Shown in pieces: positions 1 through 9,549 of a stretch of DNA of 18,757 nucleotides. This stretch comes from CAZOZP01 sp964584325. GTDB lineage: Bacteria > Bacteroidota > Ignavibacteria > Ignavibacteriales > Melioribacteraceae. Below the pieces are notes generated by a model, which saw only the letters and a program-made list of their open reading frames with translations, made no database searches and was not told the DNA's origin. The stretch lies in contig CAZOZP010000062.1 in NCBI GenBank assembly GCA_964584325.1, forward strand, positions 1-18,757, in the 5' to 3' direction. The position numbers and the translations under genes are program-made. Position 1 is the stretch's first letter, and each line of letters opens with the position of its first letter.

Positions 1-120
1 TAGTTATGTCAAAGTGTTTTTTTATTTATTTGTATTTTTTTTGGGGTTTGCGTTGAATTTGTTACTCGTCACGCGTAACGCACCACGATTCTTAACGGTG
101 CCGCTCTGCAGTTTTTTTCT

Positions 121-265
121 CACGCTTCCCCCGATTGCATCGAGGGCTATGCATATTTGATCCCTCCGGGATTGGGAAGTATGCACTTCCGTGATTAGAA
201 TCTTTATACCGAATGAAGCCTGAAAGGCTTTAACTACAATAGCCCTCGGCGAAACCGGTGGCTAT
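121..265. repeat. Cluster of short hairpins, probable dispersed-repeat debris
   Basis: Four small inverted repeats follow one another. They are ATCCC/GGGAT at 160-164 and 168-172, GGAAGT/ACTTCC at 175-180 and 185-190 (loop ATGC), AAGCCT/AGGCTT at 216-221 and 225-230 (loop GAA), and ATAGCC/GGCTAT at 239-244 and 260-265 with an inner CGG/CCG pair. No reading frame spans them. The arrangement resembles non-coding repeat elements scattered through genomes of this group, but that rests on general resemblance and I could not count copies. Positions 1-120 show nothing beyond a T-rich stretch and a fragment near 60-110 containing repeated ACG and CGCGTAACG-like motifs. Confidence 0.5.
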
Positions 266-300
266 AAGATTGTCTGTAGTTTCATTGAAAGCATTGGCAA

Positions 301-420
301 TTCCGCGGATTTATGATTTCCCCTTCGTGTTCTCCGTGTTCTCCGTGGTTAATTCCCTGCCCTGCCTTCGAGAGCCTTAAGTCACCGGGGCGGTAATTGC
401 AGATAACTGTGAGCTTTGAA
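301..420. other. Non-coding stretch with a short tandem repeat
   Basis: No coding signal is visible. Positions 322-350 contain a degenerate tandem repeat of a 9-base unit, TTCTCCGTG, present twice exactly with a third diverged copy (TTCGTG) before it. Phrases of this kind recur between genes in many environmental bacterial genomes, so I read the whole 1-447 stretch as intergenic repeat remnants rather than a broken gene. Confidence 0.4.
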
Positions 421-447
421 CAAAAAAACAAAATCTGTTTAAAACTA

Positions 448-474
448 AAAAATCCCGCAAGATGCGGGATTTTT
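448..474 (-). terminator. Rho-independent terminator of tRNA-Asn
   Basis: The sequence forms a 12-bp perfect stem (448-459 with 463-474) around a three-base loop. The GC core is TCCCGCA/TGCGGGA, flanked by an A run on one side and a T run on the other. On the minus strand it lies just past the 3' end of the tRNA and is followed by T-rich sequence, as expected for an intrinsic terminator. Its symmetry means it could also work on the plus strand. Confidence 0.75.
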
Positions 475-476
475 CG

Positions 477-548
<72 letters not shown>

Positions 549-563
549 ATAATTTGAAGCCTA

Positions 564-592
564 AACTTAACATTATTAAAAGCGATTGTCAA
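564..592 (-). promoter_or_regulatory. Probable sigma70-type promoter of tRNA-Asn
   Basis: On the minus strand a perfect -35 box TTGACA (592-587) is followed, after a 17-base spacer, by TAAGTT (569-564), a weaker -10 box that also resembles the Bacteroidota TAnnTTT element. The tRNA begins 15 bases further on, which leaves room for a short leader. The call is from motif matching only. Confidence 0.5.
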
Positions 593-619
593 GTTTGATT
601 AAAAATATTTTGGAATTTT

Positions 620-1102
620 TTACTTAATTAAAAGCATTCGTTGTGTGTAAATATGCCCGCTAAACTCAATTCTGCAAAAATAAACTCCTCCGGCAAATCC
701 TGATGCATCAAACGTAACTTCGTTTATTCCGCTCTTCCGAAGTCCGTTGGATAAAATCTTCACCAACTGTCCGAGAGAATTATAAATTTTCATTTCCACT
801 ATCCCTTCTTCGCTGAGATTAAATCTGATTCTTACTGTCGGATTAAACGGATTAGGGTATGTCCGGAAAGACGATACCCCCCCTGTTTTCCCCTTTTTAT
901 CTGAAGGAATATCAATTATATGGGTTCCTTGATTCATCAGACTATCAAACCTTACTTGTGCCGGAATCGGAGATACTGGCGGCATTACATCCGGCCCTGC
1001 TGCAGGCCAGTTAAGATTACCGAAAAATGCTGGTTTTGATTCCAGATATAATGACGATGGCAATGTTTGTTCAACAACATTTTCCCATACCTCCGGCTTC
1101 AA
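620..1102 (-). pseudogene. 3' fragment of a secreted pectate-lyase-like protein with T9SS sorting domain
   Basis: This frame encodes the C-terminal part of the protein whose N-terminal part lies upstream (1071-2057). After a junction near ENVVEQTLPSSLYLESKP it runs through a linker rich in Pro and Gly (PAAGPDVMPPVSPIPAQ). It ends in a roughly 80-residue type IX secretion (Por) sorting domain, starting YPNPFNPT and ending in a Lys. Such domains direct proteins across the outer membrane and are then removed or attached. The frame has no credible start of its own: it opens at a TTG with no ribosome binding site and overlaps the upstream frame by 32 bases. I therefore read it as the detached tail of one broken gene. 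A real small protein is unlikely because it has no signal peptide. Confidence 0.7.
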
Positions 1103-2057
1103 TTACCATCGAATGTCTTAGATAATAGAAAACATTGTTCTCAATAAGATTATCTGAAGACTGATTTATAAGAAGAACACCGTAACCGCTTCCGCTTGAA
1201 TAGGCCCGGGCATGGTGAAAATAACTGTCTCTTACTTCAGAACCGTAAGAGCGCTGGAGCCTTATATGCCCCTTGTTGGCATTTTTACTTTCAATGTTCT
1301 TAATCCAGCAAAAAGCACTATTTGAAATAATAATATTGTAGTCATCGTTTCCGGATTCGATGGATAAATCTTCAATTCCGCAAGAGTCTGTAATATTTTC
1401 CGATATTTTTGTAATTTCAGGAGAAAACTTTGAACTAAAATCCATATAAAAAGGCTTTTCAAACGATATATTATTCCCGGTAATTTCTTTTATTTTAAGA
1501 ATCTGTCCCATTGCTCTTCTGCCTGAATCTCTTCCGCACCAGGTACAGCCTGATTCATAGAATCCTATTTGTGTAACAAATGCTGAATCGTTCAACTGGT
1601 CTGCCAGAACAAATTCACCGGCATTAAACAATTCCGGATACTCGGTTATTGCTGTTGTGCTTCCTTTATGAAATCCATTCAACAAACCGGCAGATTTATT
1701 ACTGCTCCAGGAGTTTATCTTTATGCCTCCGAAAAGCTTTGTTTTATCGGGACCTTCTCCCCTTACAACAATTCTTTTATTTCTAATGTCTATGGAAGAA
1801 GAAATTTTATATTTCCCTTCAGGAAGAAATACTGCAAAACCCTCCGGACAATCATTAATCGCATTGCTTATTGCCTGATAATCGTCAGCTATTCCGTTTC
1901 CGGATGCATTATATGGCGGAAGTGTAACATCAGCAAAAACCGGATAGAAAGGGATTCCGTCTTTTAATCCGGCTTCCCATTTAATATTTCGAGTTTCAGG
2001 CAAAACCTGTCCCAAAACCATAGATACATTGAACAGAATCAACCAAAACATTTTCAT
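1071..2057 (-). pseudogene. 5' fragment of a secreted pectate-lyase-superfamily (beta-helix) protein
   Basis: Starting at the ATG at 2057 the frame gives 328 residues. There is a signal peptide (MKMFWLILFNVSMVLGQ), then a Pectate_lyase_3-type start with DDYQAISNAIN, FLPEGKYKISSSIDI and VVRGEGPDKTKLFGG, then a right-handed beta-helix with NLIENNVFYYLRHSMVIEAG. Proteins of this family act on, or bind, polysaccharides outside the cell; the substrate cannot be told from the sequence. At about 1090 the frame leaves the family pattern and stops after GMGKCC, while the sorting-domain tail continues in another frame. The helix would be expected to carry further rungs before the tail, so a section appears lost. 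An in-frame TTG at 2093 would add 12 residues ahead of the signal peptide, so I prefer the ATG. Confidence 0.7.
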
Positions 2058-2202
2058 ATAATAAAATTCTTCATTGAAACTTAAATTTGTCAATAAAACT
2101 TATTATTTTTAGTACTGAAATTCAATAGACTTAATTCTTTGGCGTGATTATTGAATTATATAATATAATTTCGTTAGTTTTTAGAGTTGAGGATAAAAGA
2201 TT

Positions 2203-2640
2203 ATGAAAGAGATTTTTACATCTATTGAGATTAAAGCCCCTGCTGTAGTTGTTTGGGAAGCTCTTACTAATAAATCCTCTTATGCAAAGTGGAACAACTT
2301 CATTATTCAGGCTATTGGGGATTATAAAGTCGGCTCAAAAGTAAAGATTATGATGAAAGCTCCGCAGGTTAAGGATATAGAATATGAGCCTGAAATAACT
2401 GTGTTTTTGCCGCTTCGTGAACTCTCCTGGAAAGGAAATTTATTTACCGGATTTGAAGGCACGCATTCATTTCAACTTAAAAGTTCAGGCGGTGCTACAA
2501 AACTTATTCATCAGGCAAATTTTAAAGGATTAATGACTTCTTTTATTTGGGGCGGATTCGGATACAATTTCACAATTGCAATGGAAGAGATGAACTCTGA
2601 CTTAAAGAAATACGTTGAAAAGAATCTTGTATCACATTGA
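2203..2640 (+). CDS. SRPBCC (START/Bet v1-like) domain protein
   Basis: This 145-residue protein has the SRPBCC pattern. It opens with an IEIKAPAVVVWEALTNKSSYAKWNNF segment, typical of polyketide cyclase/AHSA1-like members. Beta strands follow (GSKVKIMM, ELSWKGNLF, THSFQLK), and a C-terminal helix (NFTIAMEEMNSDLKKYVEK) would cover the ligand cavity. There is no signal peptide, so it is probably cytoplasmic. The family binds small hydrophobic ligands; the ligand here is unknown. The upstream region contains TATAAT twice (2159-2169) and a weak GAGG (about 2186-2191) before the ATG. It is the only plus-strand gene here and ends 13 bases from the convergent end of the first kinase, with no hairpin between them. 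It overlaps no other gene. Confidence 0.85.
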   Translation: MKEIFTSIEIKAPAVVVWEALTNKSSYAKWNNFIIQAIGDYKVGSKVKIMMKAPQVKDIEYEPEITVFLPLRELSWKGNLFTGFEGTHSFQLKSSGGATKLIHQANFKGLMTSFIWGGFGYNFTIAMEEMNSDLKKYVEKNLVSH

Positions 2641-2653
2641 GAATTCCAATAAA

Positions 2654-5600
2654 TTATACAGTCTCCGCTGTATTTAATGTAAAGATAAAAACAGAACCTT
2701 TTTCAAGTTCGCTTTCCACCCGCAGTTCTCCTCCGCATTTTTCAACAAGTTCCTTGCAAAGAATAAGTCCTAAGCCGGTACCTCTCTCTTTTGATGTACC
2801 AATTTTGGATTGTGCAATCTCTATTCGGAAAAGTCTTTGAATATCTTCTTCTGATATTCCTACTCCCGTATCAATTACCTGAACTTCCAACTTTCCGTTG
2901 TACTTAATTGAATTAACCCTAATATTACCCCCCGGTTTTGTAAACTTTACTGCATTTGATATCAGATTTCTTAATACGGTACTTATCATATAACTGTCTG
3001 CCAATACAAGTGTACCTGCATCCAAACCATTTTCGATACTGATATCTTTATTGTTTGCCGAAGGTTTCAGAAGTTCTATTACATCTTCAGTAGTTTTGTA
3101 AATATCAAATATAACCGGTGAATACTTAGTATGACCTATCTGCAACCTGCTCCATTCAAGAAGATTTTCCAGTAAGTCATAAATGCTTTTCGCCGATTTG
3201 CTTATAGCATTAACGCCTTCCTCAATTTCTTCGGGTGAGCTTTGCTTTAAGTCAGTTTCAAGCAGACGGGCAAATCCTATCAGTGCACTGAACGGCGATT
3301 TAATATCGTGTGCAATTATCGAGAAAAATCTGTCTTTGTTTGCATTAAGCTCCTTAAGTTTCTCTTCGGAATTTCTTAATTCAGCTTCAATTTTTTTTCT
3401 CTCGGTAATTTCTTTTCTTAAGTCGGTTGTTCGCTTTCTTACTTTAAGCTCAAGCCTTCTGTTCTGATTGCGGATAGTTCTGATTCTTATTCTGTAAACT
3501 GCATACATAAGTCCGGCCATTACAATTAAAGCCGCAATCCTGAACCAGGACGTCTCCCAATAAGGCGGAGTAACGATAAGTTTTATTGAAGCTCCCTCTT
3601 CATTCCAAATACCTTCGTTATTTGAGGCTTTAACCCGGAAAGTATATTCGCCCGGCGGTAAATTTGCATAAGTAACAAATCTTCGGTTGCCTACATAGTT
3701 CCATTTTGTTTCGAATCCTTCCATCATATAAGCATATTCATTTTTCTGAGGAGCAATAAAATGAAGTGAGGCAAATTCGAATGAAATTACATAATCTTTA
3801 TATGAAATTGATATCTCTTTTGTTTTTGTTATGTTTTTTTCAAGAATAACGCGGCCTTCATAAGTCTCGCCGGGTTCTACCGATTGGTTGAATATTCTGA
3901 AATCAGTAATTGCAACTCCGGGTAATTTACTTGATGACACAACATTCTCAGGATAAAAAGCATTATAACCGTTTACACCGCCGAAATATATTTTGCCGTC
4001 GCGTCCCATATAACTTGCGCCCCAATAGAATTGGTTGCTCTGCACTCCTTCGCTTTCATTATAATTCTTAAAACGGTTCTTGCTCACCTCAAATTTGGAA
4101 ATACCGTTATTAGTACTCAGCCATATATTACCCTGACTATCGCCCTGAATGCCGTAAACAACATTACTTGATAGCCCGTCGGATTCTGTATAGTTATTAA
4201 ATAAGATAATTTCCTTATCTGATTTGTTATCTTTTTTAATAACCATTTTGTTTAAGCCTCCGCCATAAGTTCCAATCCAAATAGTCAGGTCATCTGCAAG
4301 AGGGTCTTCGTACAAAGTGATTACTCTGTCATCGCTGAGAGAATTTGCAACAACCGGATCATGCTTATAACTGAAGAATTTGATGTTTTTCAATGCTGAC
4401 GGGTCTGAAGAAGGATTAAGTTTTTTGCCCGGACACTTCATTCTGTTTAATCCGCCCCAGGTGCCAATCCAAAGGCATCCGTTTCTGTCCTGAATGATTG
4501 CCGACTGTACTCTGTTGTCACTTAAGCTGAACTTGTTTAGAGAATCAGAAGATAAATTATAAAACCGATCCGTTTCTTTTTCGTACAAATCGATTCCTGA
4601 CCCGGTTCCAAACCAAAGATTTCCGAATTTATCGAGAAACACCTTCTGAACTATGTCGCTACTGATTGAATACGGGTTCTGCGGATTATGTGTATATCTT
4701 TTTATTTTGCTTTCTGCGTAGTCTTGTGCCGATTTAATCTCTGATTTTACAGTTATCCGGTTAAGTCCGGCTTCCCAGGTACCCGCCCAGAAATCTCCTT
4801 CCGGATCCTCGGCTATCGATAGAATTATATTCGAGGTAAGTGAGTTTTCAACATTCGGCTGGTTCTTCATATGTGCGTATTTTTTAGTCTGCTTATCCAG
4901 TATATTGATTCCTCCGCCGGCAGTACCCACCCAAAGATAATCACGACTATCCTCATAAAAACTTCTTACAACAGTATGATTCAATCCGTCTATATTATAT
5001 GAATCATAAGTAACCAATTCGAACTTTTTCTTACCGCGAAACACTCTGTTAAGTCCACCGCCGTTGGTTCCTATCCAAAGCATTCCCAGATCGTCCTGAA
5101 ATATTTTTCTTACGATATTAATACTTAGGCTTCTTGGATTTGCCGGGTCGTGCATATACCTGTTAAACAATCTTTTTACCGGATCATAGCTGCTTACCCC
5201 GCCTGCATCGGTTGCTATCCAGATAGTTCCTGAATCGTCCTTGTACATTGCCGTTACAAGATTATTGCTTAACGAATTCGGATTTTTTTCTTCGTAATAC
5301 ATTCTGTAGAATTTGCCGCTTTTATTGTCAAATTCAGCAATACCGTCGTTTGTGCCTACCCAAAGTCTTCCCTGATCATCCTGCGTAATTGCAGTAACTC
5401 TATTGTTATTGATTGAATACTGATCGGATGCTTTATGTACGTATCTCTTGAAATTGTTTTGCTTCTTATTGTATTCTGCTAGCCCACCGTCTGTACAAAT
5501 CCATATCCGCCCTGAAGAATCTTCGAAAATATTATTTACAACATTATTATTAAGGGAAGTTGAATCCTGAGCATCGTGAAGATACTTCGTGAATTTCCCG

Positions 5601-6085
5601 CTTTCTGTATCCAGAACATTTAATCCGCCACCCCAGGTGCCAACCCAAAGCCTCCCGCTTCTGTCAATAAATACTGAGCGCAGTTTATCTGAGCTTAGAC
5701 TGTTTTTATCTCCCGGATTATTTCTGTAATGTGTAAATTTTTCCGTATCAACATTATATTTATCCAGACCGCCCATATTTGTGGCAATCCAGATATCGCC
5801 GTTTGAGTCTTCAGTCATTTCCCAAATGAATATATCAGATATTGAATTTGGATTGCCTTTCTGCGGACGGTAAATTTTAAAATTATTACCGTCGTACCGG
5901 TTAAGTCCGTCTTCGGTTGCTATCCACAAGAATCCGCTTTTATCCTGAATGATGCACTGAACACTGCTGTGTGAGAGCCCGTGTTCTATTGAAATGTGTT
6001 CAAATCTGATATTATTCTGTGCAAAACTGATTCCGCATATAATAATATATAGAATAAATGCGCAGGCTGAATTTCTGATGACCAT
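2654..6085 (-). CDS. Two-propeller Y_Y_Y sensor histidine kinase (kinase 1 of 3)
   Basis: The 1143-residue protein begins with a signal peptide ending near ISFAQ (residue 23). Fourteen Reg_prop blades follow, each with a G-x-(I/L)WIGT-like core, enough for two seven-bladed propellers. Next come a Y_Y_Y domain (about 770-842), one membrane helix (847-868), a coiled coil (about 870-915) and HisKA with IIAHDIKSPF, phosphoacceptor His926. HATPase_c has the N box Asn1044, DTGVG at 1072-1076 and GTGLG at 1102-1106, so the kinase looks complete. The propellers would lie in the periplasm and sense a ligand, in related hybrids an oligosaccharide. Unlike classical hybrid two-component systems it has no receiver or AraC-type domain, so it needs a separate response regulator. 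It is last in the array; kinase 2 ends 64 bases upstream. No clear ribosome binding site is seen, as is common in this phylum. Confidence 0.92.
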   Translation of the reverse strand: MVIRNSACAFILYIIICGISFAQNNIRFEHISIEHGLSHSSVQCIIQDKSGFLWIATEDGLNRYDGNNFKIYRPQKGNPNSISDIFIWEMTEDSNGDIWIATNMGGLDKYNVDTEKFTHYRNNPGDKNSLSSDKLRSVFIDRSGRLWVGTWGGGLNVLDTESGKFTKYLHDAQDSTSLNNNVVNNIFEDSSGRIWICTDGGLAEYNKKQNNFKRYVHKASDQYSINNNRVTAITQDDQGRLWVGTNDGIAEFDNKSGKFYRMYYEEKNPNSLSNNLVTAMYKDDSGTIWIATDAGGVSSYDPVKRLFNRYMHDPANPRSLSINIVRKIFQDDLGMLWIGTNGGGLNRVFRGKKKFELVTYDSYNIDGLNHTVVRSFYEDSRDYLWVGTAGGGINILDKQTKKYAHMKNQPNVENSLTSNIILSIAEDPEGDFWAGTWEAGLNRITVKSEIKSAQDYAESKIKRYTHNPQNPYSISSDIVQKVFLDKFGNLWFGTGSGIDLYEKETDRFYNLSSDSLNKFSLSDNRVQSAIIQDRNGCLWIGTWGGLNRMKCPGKKLNPSSDPSALKNIKFFSYKHDPVVANSLSDDRVITLYEDPLADDLTIWIGTYGGGLNKMVIKKDNKSDKEIILFNNYTESDGLSSNVVYGIQGDSQGNIWLSTNNGISKFEVSKNRFKNYNESEGVQSNQFYWGASYMGRDGKIYFGGVNGYNAFYPENVVSSSKLPGVAITDFRIFNQSVEPGETYEGRVILEKNITKTKEISISYKDYVISFEFASLHFIAPQKNEYAYMMEGFETKWNYVGNRRFVTYANLPPGEYTFRVKASNNEGIWNEEGASIKLIVTPPYWETSWFRIAALIVMAGLMYAVYRIRIRTIRNQNRRLELKVRKRTTDLRKEITERKKIEAELRNSEEKLKELNANKDRFFSIIAHDIKSPFSALIGFARLLETDLKQSSPEEIEEGVNAISKSAKSIYDLLENLLEWSRLQIGHTKYSPVIFDIYKTTEDVIELLKPSANNKDISIENGLDAGTLVLADSYMISTVLRNLISNAVKFTKPGGNIRVNSIKYNGKLEVQVIDTGVGISEEDIQRLFRIEIAQSKIGTSKERGTGLGLILCKELVEKCGGELRVESELEKGSVFIFTLNTAETV

Positions 6086-6149
6086 TATTATCTGTTAGTG
6101 AAATAAACGTAACTCAAAATATTGAATAAAACTGAAAATATCCAATATT

Positions 6150-9100
6150 TTATTGATTTTTTTCAGGCAATATAAATGTAAAGGTTGTTCCTTTTCCAAT
6201 GGTGCTGGCAACAAATATTTCTCCGTTGTTCTTTGCAACAAGTTCCTTGCAGAGAATAAGTCCGAGCCCGGTTCCTCTTTCGCCTTCAGTACCTAAAGTG
6301 GTAACTGTTGTATCAATTCTAAACAGTTTCTTTATATCGTTTTCGCTTATACCTATGCCGGAATCTGCAACAGAAACCTCAACACCGTTTTCTCTTCTTG
6401 AAGCAGCAATTTCAATAATGCCGTTTGCCGGAGTAAATTTAATTGCATTAGCTGTAAGATTTCTTAAAACGGTATTGATCATATTCATATCGGCATAAAC
6501 CTTAAGTGATTCATCTATGTTTGAAACAAGATTGATTTTTTTGCTTTTTGCACTTGTCTCAAGAAGATTTTTAACTTCTTCAGCCATAACGCTTAAGGAA
6601 AACTCCTTAGGCATATACTCCATTCTGCCGGTTTGAATCTTTGACCAGTCAAGAAGATTTTCCAGCAGGTTATATACTCCGCGTGAAGTTTTTTCAATAG
6701 CCTGAATGAATTCCTGAAGCTCGCTCTTATCAACAGAATCGAAGTCATCCATCAATAAACCGGAAATACCTAACAGAGCAGAAAACGGACTTCTTAAGTC
6801 GTGCGATATTATTGAGAAGAATTTATCCTTACTTGCATTTAGCTCAACAAGTTTTTTCTGTGATTCCCTGAGATTCTCTTCAATTGCGGTTTTTTCATAA
6901 ATTTCTTCCTGAAGCTGTCTGGTCCTTTTTTCAACTTCAATTTCAAGCATCTGCTTTGTGTTTTCAATGCTTTTGGTTTTTAGTTTAATTAACAGCAGAA
7001 CAAGTCCGATTAAAGCTATAACCGTCAATATCTTAAACCAGAGTGTTTCCCAAAAAGGAGGTATTATTTTTATTACCAGAGTTGCACCTGTATCATTCCA
7101 TATTCCGTCTTTGTTTGTACCTTTTACCCTGAATGTATAAGTTCCGCCGGGAAGATTAGTGTAGCTGGCAAGATTTCTGTTCCCGGAGTAAATCCAGTCT
7201 TTATCAAAACCATCAAGTTTATATGCATACTGATTCTTCGATGGTTCAACAAAATCGAGAGCTGCAAATTCAATTGAGAAAAAATTGTCTGTGTAGGAAA
7301 GCTCAATTTCCTTTATTTCACATATATTCCTATCAAAAGTAAAAGTTTTTCCGAATTTCTTAAAATCAACAATATACACAGGGGGAATATTTGAACTTTC
7401 TATTTCATTAAGACTATCAGGATGAAAAACATTAAATCCGTTTATTCCGCCGAAATACATTTTTCCGGATTTACCTTTATTGGAAGCTCCCCAGAAAAAC
7501 TGATTGCTCTGCAAGCCATGAATCTGATAATAAACTCTGAACTTTTCTGTAACCGGATCCAGAAGCGATAATCCGTAATTTGTAGCCGCCCAGATTTTAT
7601 CTCTGCTGTCTCCCAGAAGTCCGTACACAATATTGTTGGAAAGCCCTTCACTTTCCGTAAAAATCTTAAAAGAGATGCTGTCTGAATCTGACTCAAGATA
7701 GCCGGATTCAATCATATTAATACCGCCGTCGTAAACTCCGGCCCAAATATTTCCCTTTTTATCCTGATATAAGGAAATAATTCTGTTATCAGAAATTGAA
7801 TTTGGATTATCTTCATTTTTCAGGTATGTAATTACTTTTTCAACCCGGAATTCTGAAGATGTAATACTTGAAAATTTAATTTTATTCAGACCATTCCAAG
7901 TCCCTACCCAAAAATTTCCTTGTCTGTCTTCCAATATGCAGCCGGATTGCACTCTTCCGTCCAGAAGACGTTTGGAAGGATCCGGATTATCACTCATTCG
8001 GTAAAAAGTTTTCCTTGTTTCATCAAACAAATCAATGCCCGCGCCTGTACCTACCCATATCCTGCCCTTTTTATCTTCATAGATATCTTGAACAATATCA
8101 TCGGAGATAGATCGGCTGTCATTCGGATCCCTTCGAAATATTTCAAAAGATATTTTCTCGCCTGAATCAATTTTTCTGTAAATATTTTCACAAAGATTAA
8201 GGCCGCCCTTCCAGGTACCTACCCATAATCTTGACTTGCTGTCAACATAAACGCAGGATGGCTGGTCGCTGCTTAAACTTGCAGGATTATCAGGATCGTT
8301 TTTAATAACCTTGTTTGTACCTTTGGCTGTGTTAAGGAAATTAATTCCGCCTCCTATAGTTGCAACCCAAATATTTCCGTTTTTATCTTCGTAAATTCCT
8401 CTTACCGTATTCTCATTAAGCGAATTCGGATTACCGGGCTGATGACTGTAATGATCAAAAATTTTCTTTTGGATATACAGCTTATTTAGTCCGCCGGGAT
8501 TAGTTCCTGCCCATAGTATTCCCGTCCTGTCAACAATCATCGAAGATACATTATTGTTGCTTAATGAATATGACTCTGAAGAATTATTCTGCATTATTAC
8601 TGCAGTCAGTTCCTTTACATCAAACTTAACCAATCCGCCTACTGTTCCGGCCCAAACATTTCCTTTATTGTCGGAATAAAGTGAATTGACAATATTAACC
8701 GAACTGATTCTTGAGGCTTTTTCATAGTTCAGCCGGTTAATAGTTTTTGATTTTTTGTTATATAAAAAAATCCCGTTCTCTGTACCAATCCAAATCTTTC
8801 CGTACTCATCTTGAATTATCGAATGAACCTCGGGAATCATCTCTCCGGCCGGTCCTTTTATATTGTTAAAACCTTCCGAATCTGAAGGCTCATATGTCAG
8901 AAGTCCTTTTGAATCAGAATAAATCCAAAAAAGCCCGTCTTTATCAATAAAAAACGCAGAAACAACTCCTAATGGAATTCCCTTTTTATCTTCAGTAAAT
9001 CTCTTAAATTTTCTATCTGCAGGGTTACAGCTTACAAGACCATCGGCCACTGTCAGAATCCAGACATTCCCTTTTTTGTCGTCCTGAATATCCCGTACAT

Positions 9101-9494
9101 TATTATCGGGCAAAGCATTTTGTTTATCTGCTTCCTGTCTGAAAACTTCAATTATTCCAGTATTCCAGTTAAAAACATTCAACCCTCCGGAATTCGTTCC
9201 TATCCAGATATTTCCTTTTGAATCTTCATACAAGCAATTGATATAGTTATTGGAAATAGTATTGGATTTCGGTCCGGCTGTTTTATATGAATGCAAATTA
9301 ATACCGTCATATCTGTCTAAACCTCCAACAGTTCCTATCCATAGAAAGCCTCTGCTGTCCTGAAGTAAAGCTGTTACGGCATTATTAGATAACCCGTCAT
9401 CAATTGTGATGTGTTGGAATTTATAATTACCGTCACTCGCCGCAATGGAAGTTGAAATAATAATATAAAGGAAAAGTATTAAAATATTTTTCAT
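6150..9494 (-). CDS. Two-propeller Y_Y_Y sensor histidine kinase (kinase 2 of 3)
   Basis: From the ATG at 9494 the product is 1114 residues; a TTG one codon earlier is possible but less likely. The order matches kinase 1: signal peptide (to about residue 20), fourteen Reg_prop blades, Y_Y_Y, a membrane helix at 819-839, a coiled coil, HisKA with IISHDLRSPF (His898), then Asn1016, DSGIG at 1044-1048 and GTGLG at 1074-1078. All catalytic elements are present. From the membrane-helix Trp to the His, and from the His to each ATP-site motif, spacings are identical to kinase 1. Their C-terminal ends are also close in DNA (27 of 28 bases at 2743-2770 versus 6236-6263), so they look like the most recent duplicates. 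It has no receiver or output domain. It lies 55 bases downstream of kinase 3, probably in the same transcript. Confidence 0.92.
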   Translation of the reverse strand: MKNILILFLYIIISTSIAASDGNYKFQHITIDDGLSNNAVTALLQDSRGFLWIGTVGGLDRYDGINLHSYKTAGPKSNTISNNYINCLYEDSKGNIWIGTNSGGLNVFNWNTGIIEVFRQEADKQNALPDNNVRDIQDDKKGNVWILTVADGLVSCNPADRKFKRFTEDKKGIPLGVVSAFFIDKDGLFWIYSDSKGLLTYEPSDSEGFNNIKGPAGEMIPEVHSIIQDEYGKIWIGTENGIFLYNKKSKTINRLNYEKASRISSVNIVNSLYSDNKGNVWAGTVGGLVKFDVKELTAVIMQNNSSESYSLSNNNVSSMIVDRTGILWAGTNPGGLNKLYIQKKIFDHYSHQPGNPNSLNENTVRGIYEDKNGNIWVATIGGGINFLNTAKGTNKVIKNDPDNPASLSSDQPSCVYVDSKSRLWVGTWKGGLNLCENIYRKIDSGEKISFEIFRRDPNDSRSISDDIVQDIYEDKKGRIWVGTGAGIDLFDETRKTFYRMSDNPDPSKRLLDGRVQSGCILEDRQGNFWVGTWNGLNKIKFSSITSSEFRVEKVITYLKNEDNPNSISDNRIISLYQDKKGNIWAGVYDGGINMIESGYLESDSDSISFKIFTESEGLSNNIVYGLLGDSRDKIWAATNYGLSLLDPVTEKFRVYYQIHGLQSNQFFWGASNKGKSGKMYFGGINGFNVFHPDSLNEIESSNIPPVYIVDFKKFGKTFTFDRNICEIKEIELSYTDNFFSIEFAALDFVEPSKNQYAYKLDGFDKDWIYSGNRNLASYTNLPGGTYTFRVKGTNKDGIWNDTGATLVIKIIPPFWETLWFKILTVIALIGLVLLLIKLKTKSIENTKQMLEIEVEKRTRQLQEEIYEKTAIEENLRESQKKLVELNASKDKFFSIISHDLRSPFSALLGISGLLMDDFDSVDKSELQEFIQAIEKTSRGVYNLLENLLDWSKIQTGRMEYMPKEFSLSVMAEEVKNLLETSAKSKKINLVSNIDESLKVYADMNMINTVLRNLTANAIKFTPANGIIEIAASRRENGVEVSVADSGIGISENDIKKLFRIDTTVTTLGTEGERGTGLGLILCKELVAKNNGEIFVASTIGKGTTFTFILPEKNQ

Positions 9495-9549
9495 CAAATT
9501 TCAGAGTTTACTGATATAATCGATACATTCTATATTTATTATATTGCTG

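Noticed and set aside
2641..2653. Bidirectional terminator between the SRPBCC gene and kinase 1
   Set aside because: The 13-base gap and nearby sequence contain no stem with a T run; any terminator would have to lie inside a coding region.
2654..6085. Complete hybrid two-component system with receiver and AraC-type domains
   Set aside because: The protein ends about 40 residues after the GTGLG box; no Asp-bearing receiver or helix-turn-helix follows in this kinase or in the other two.
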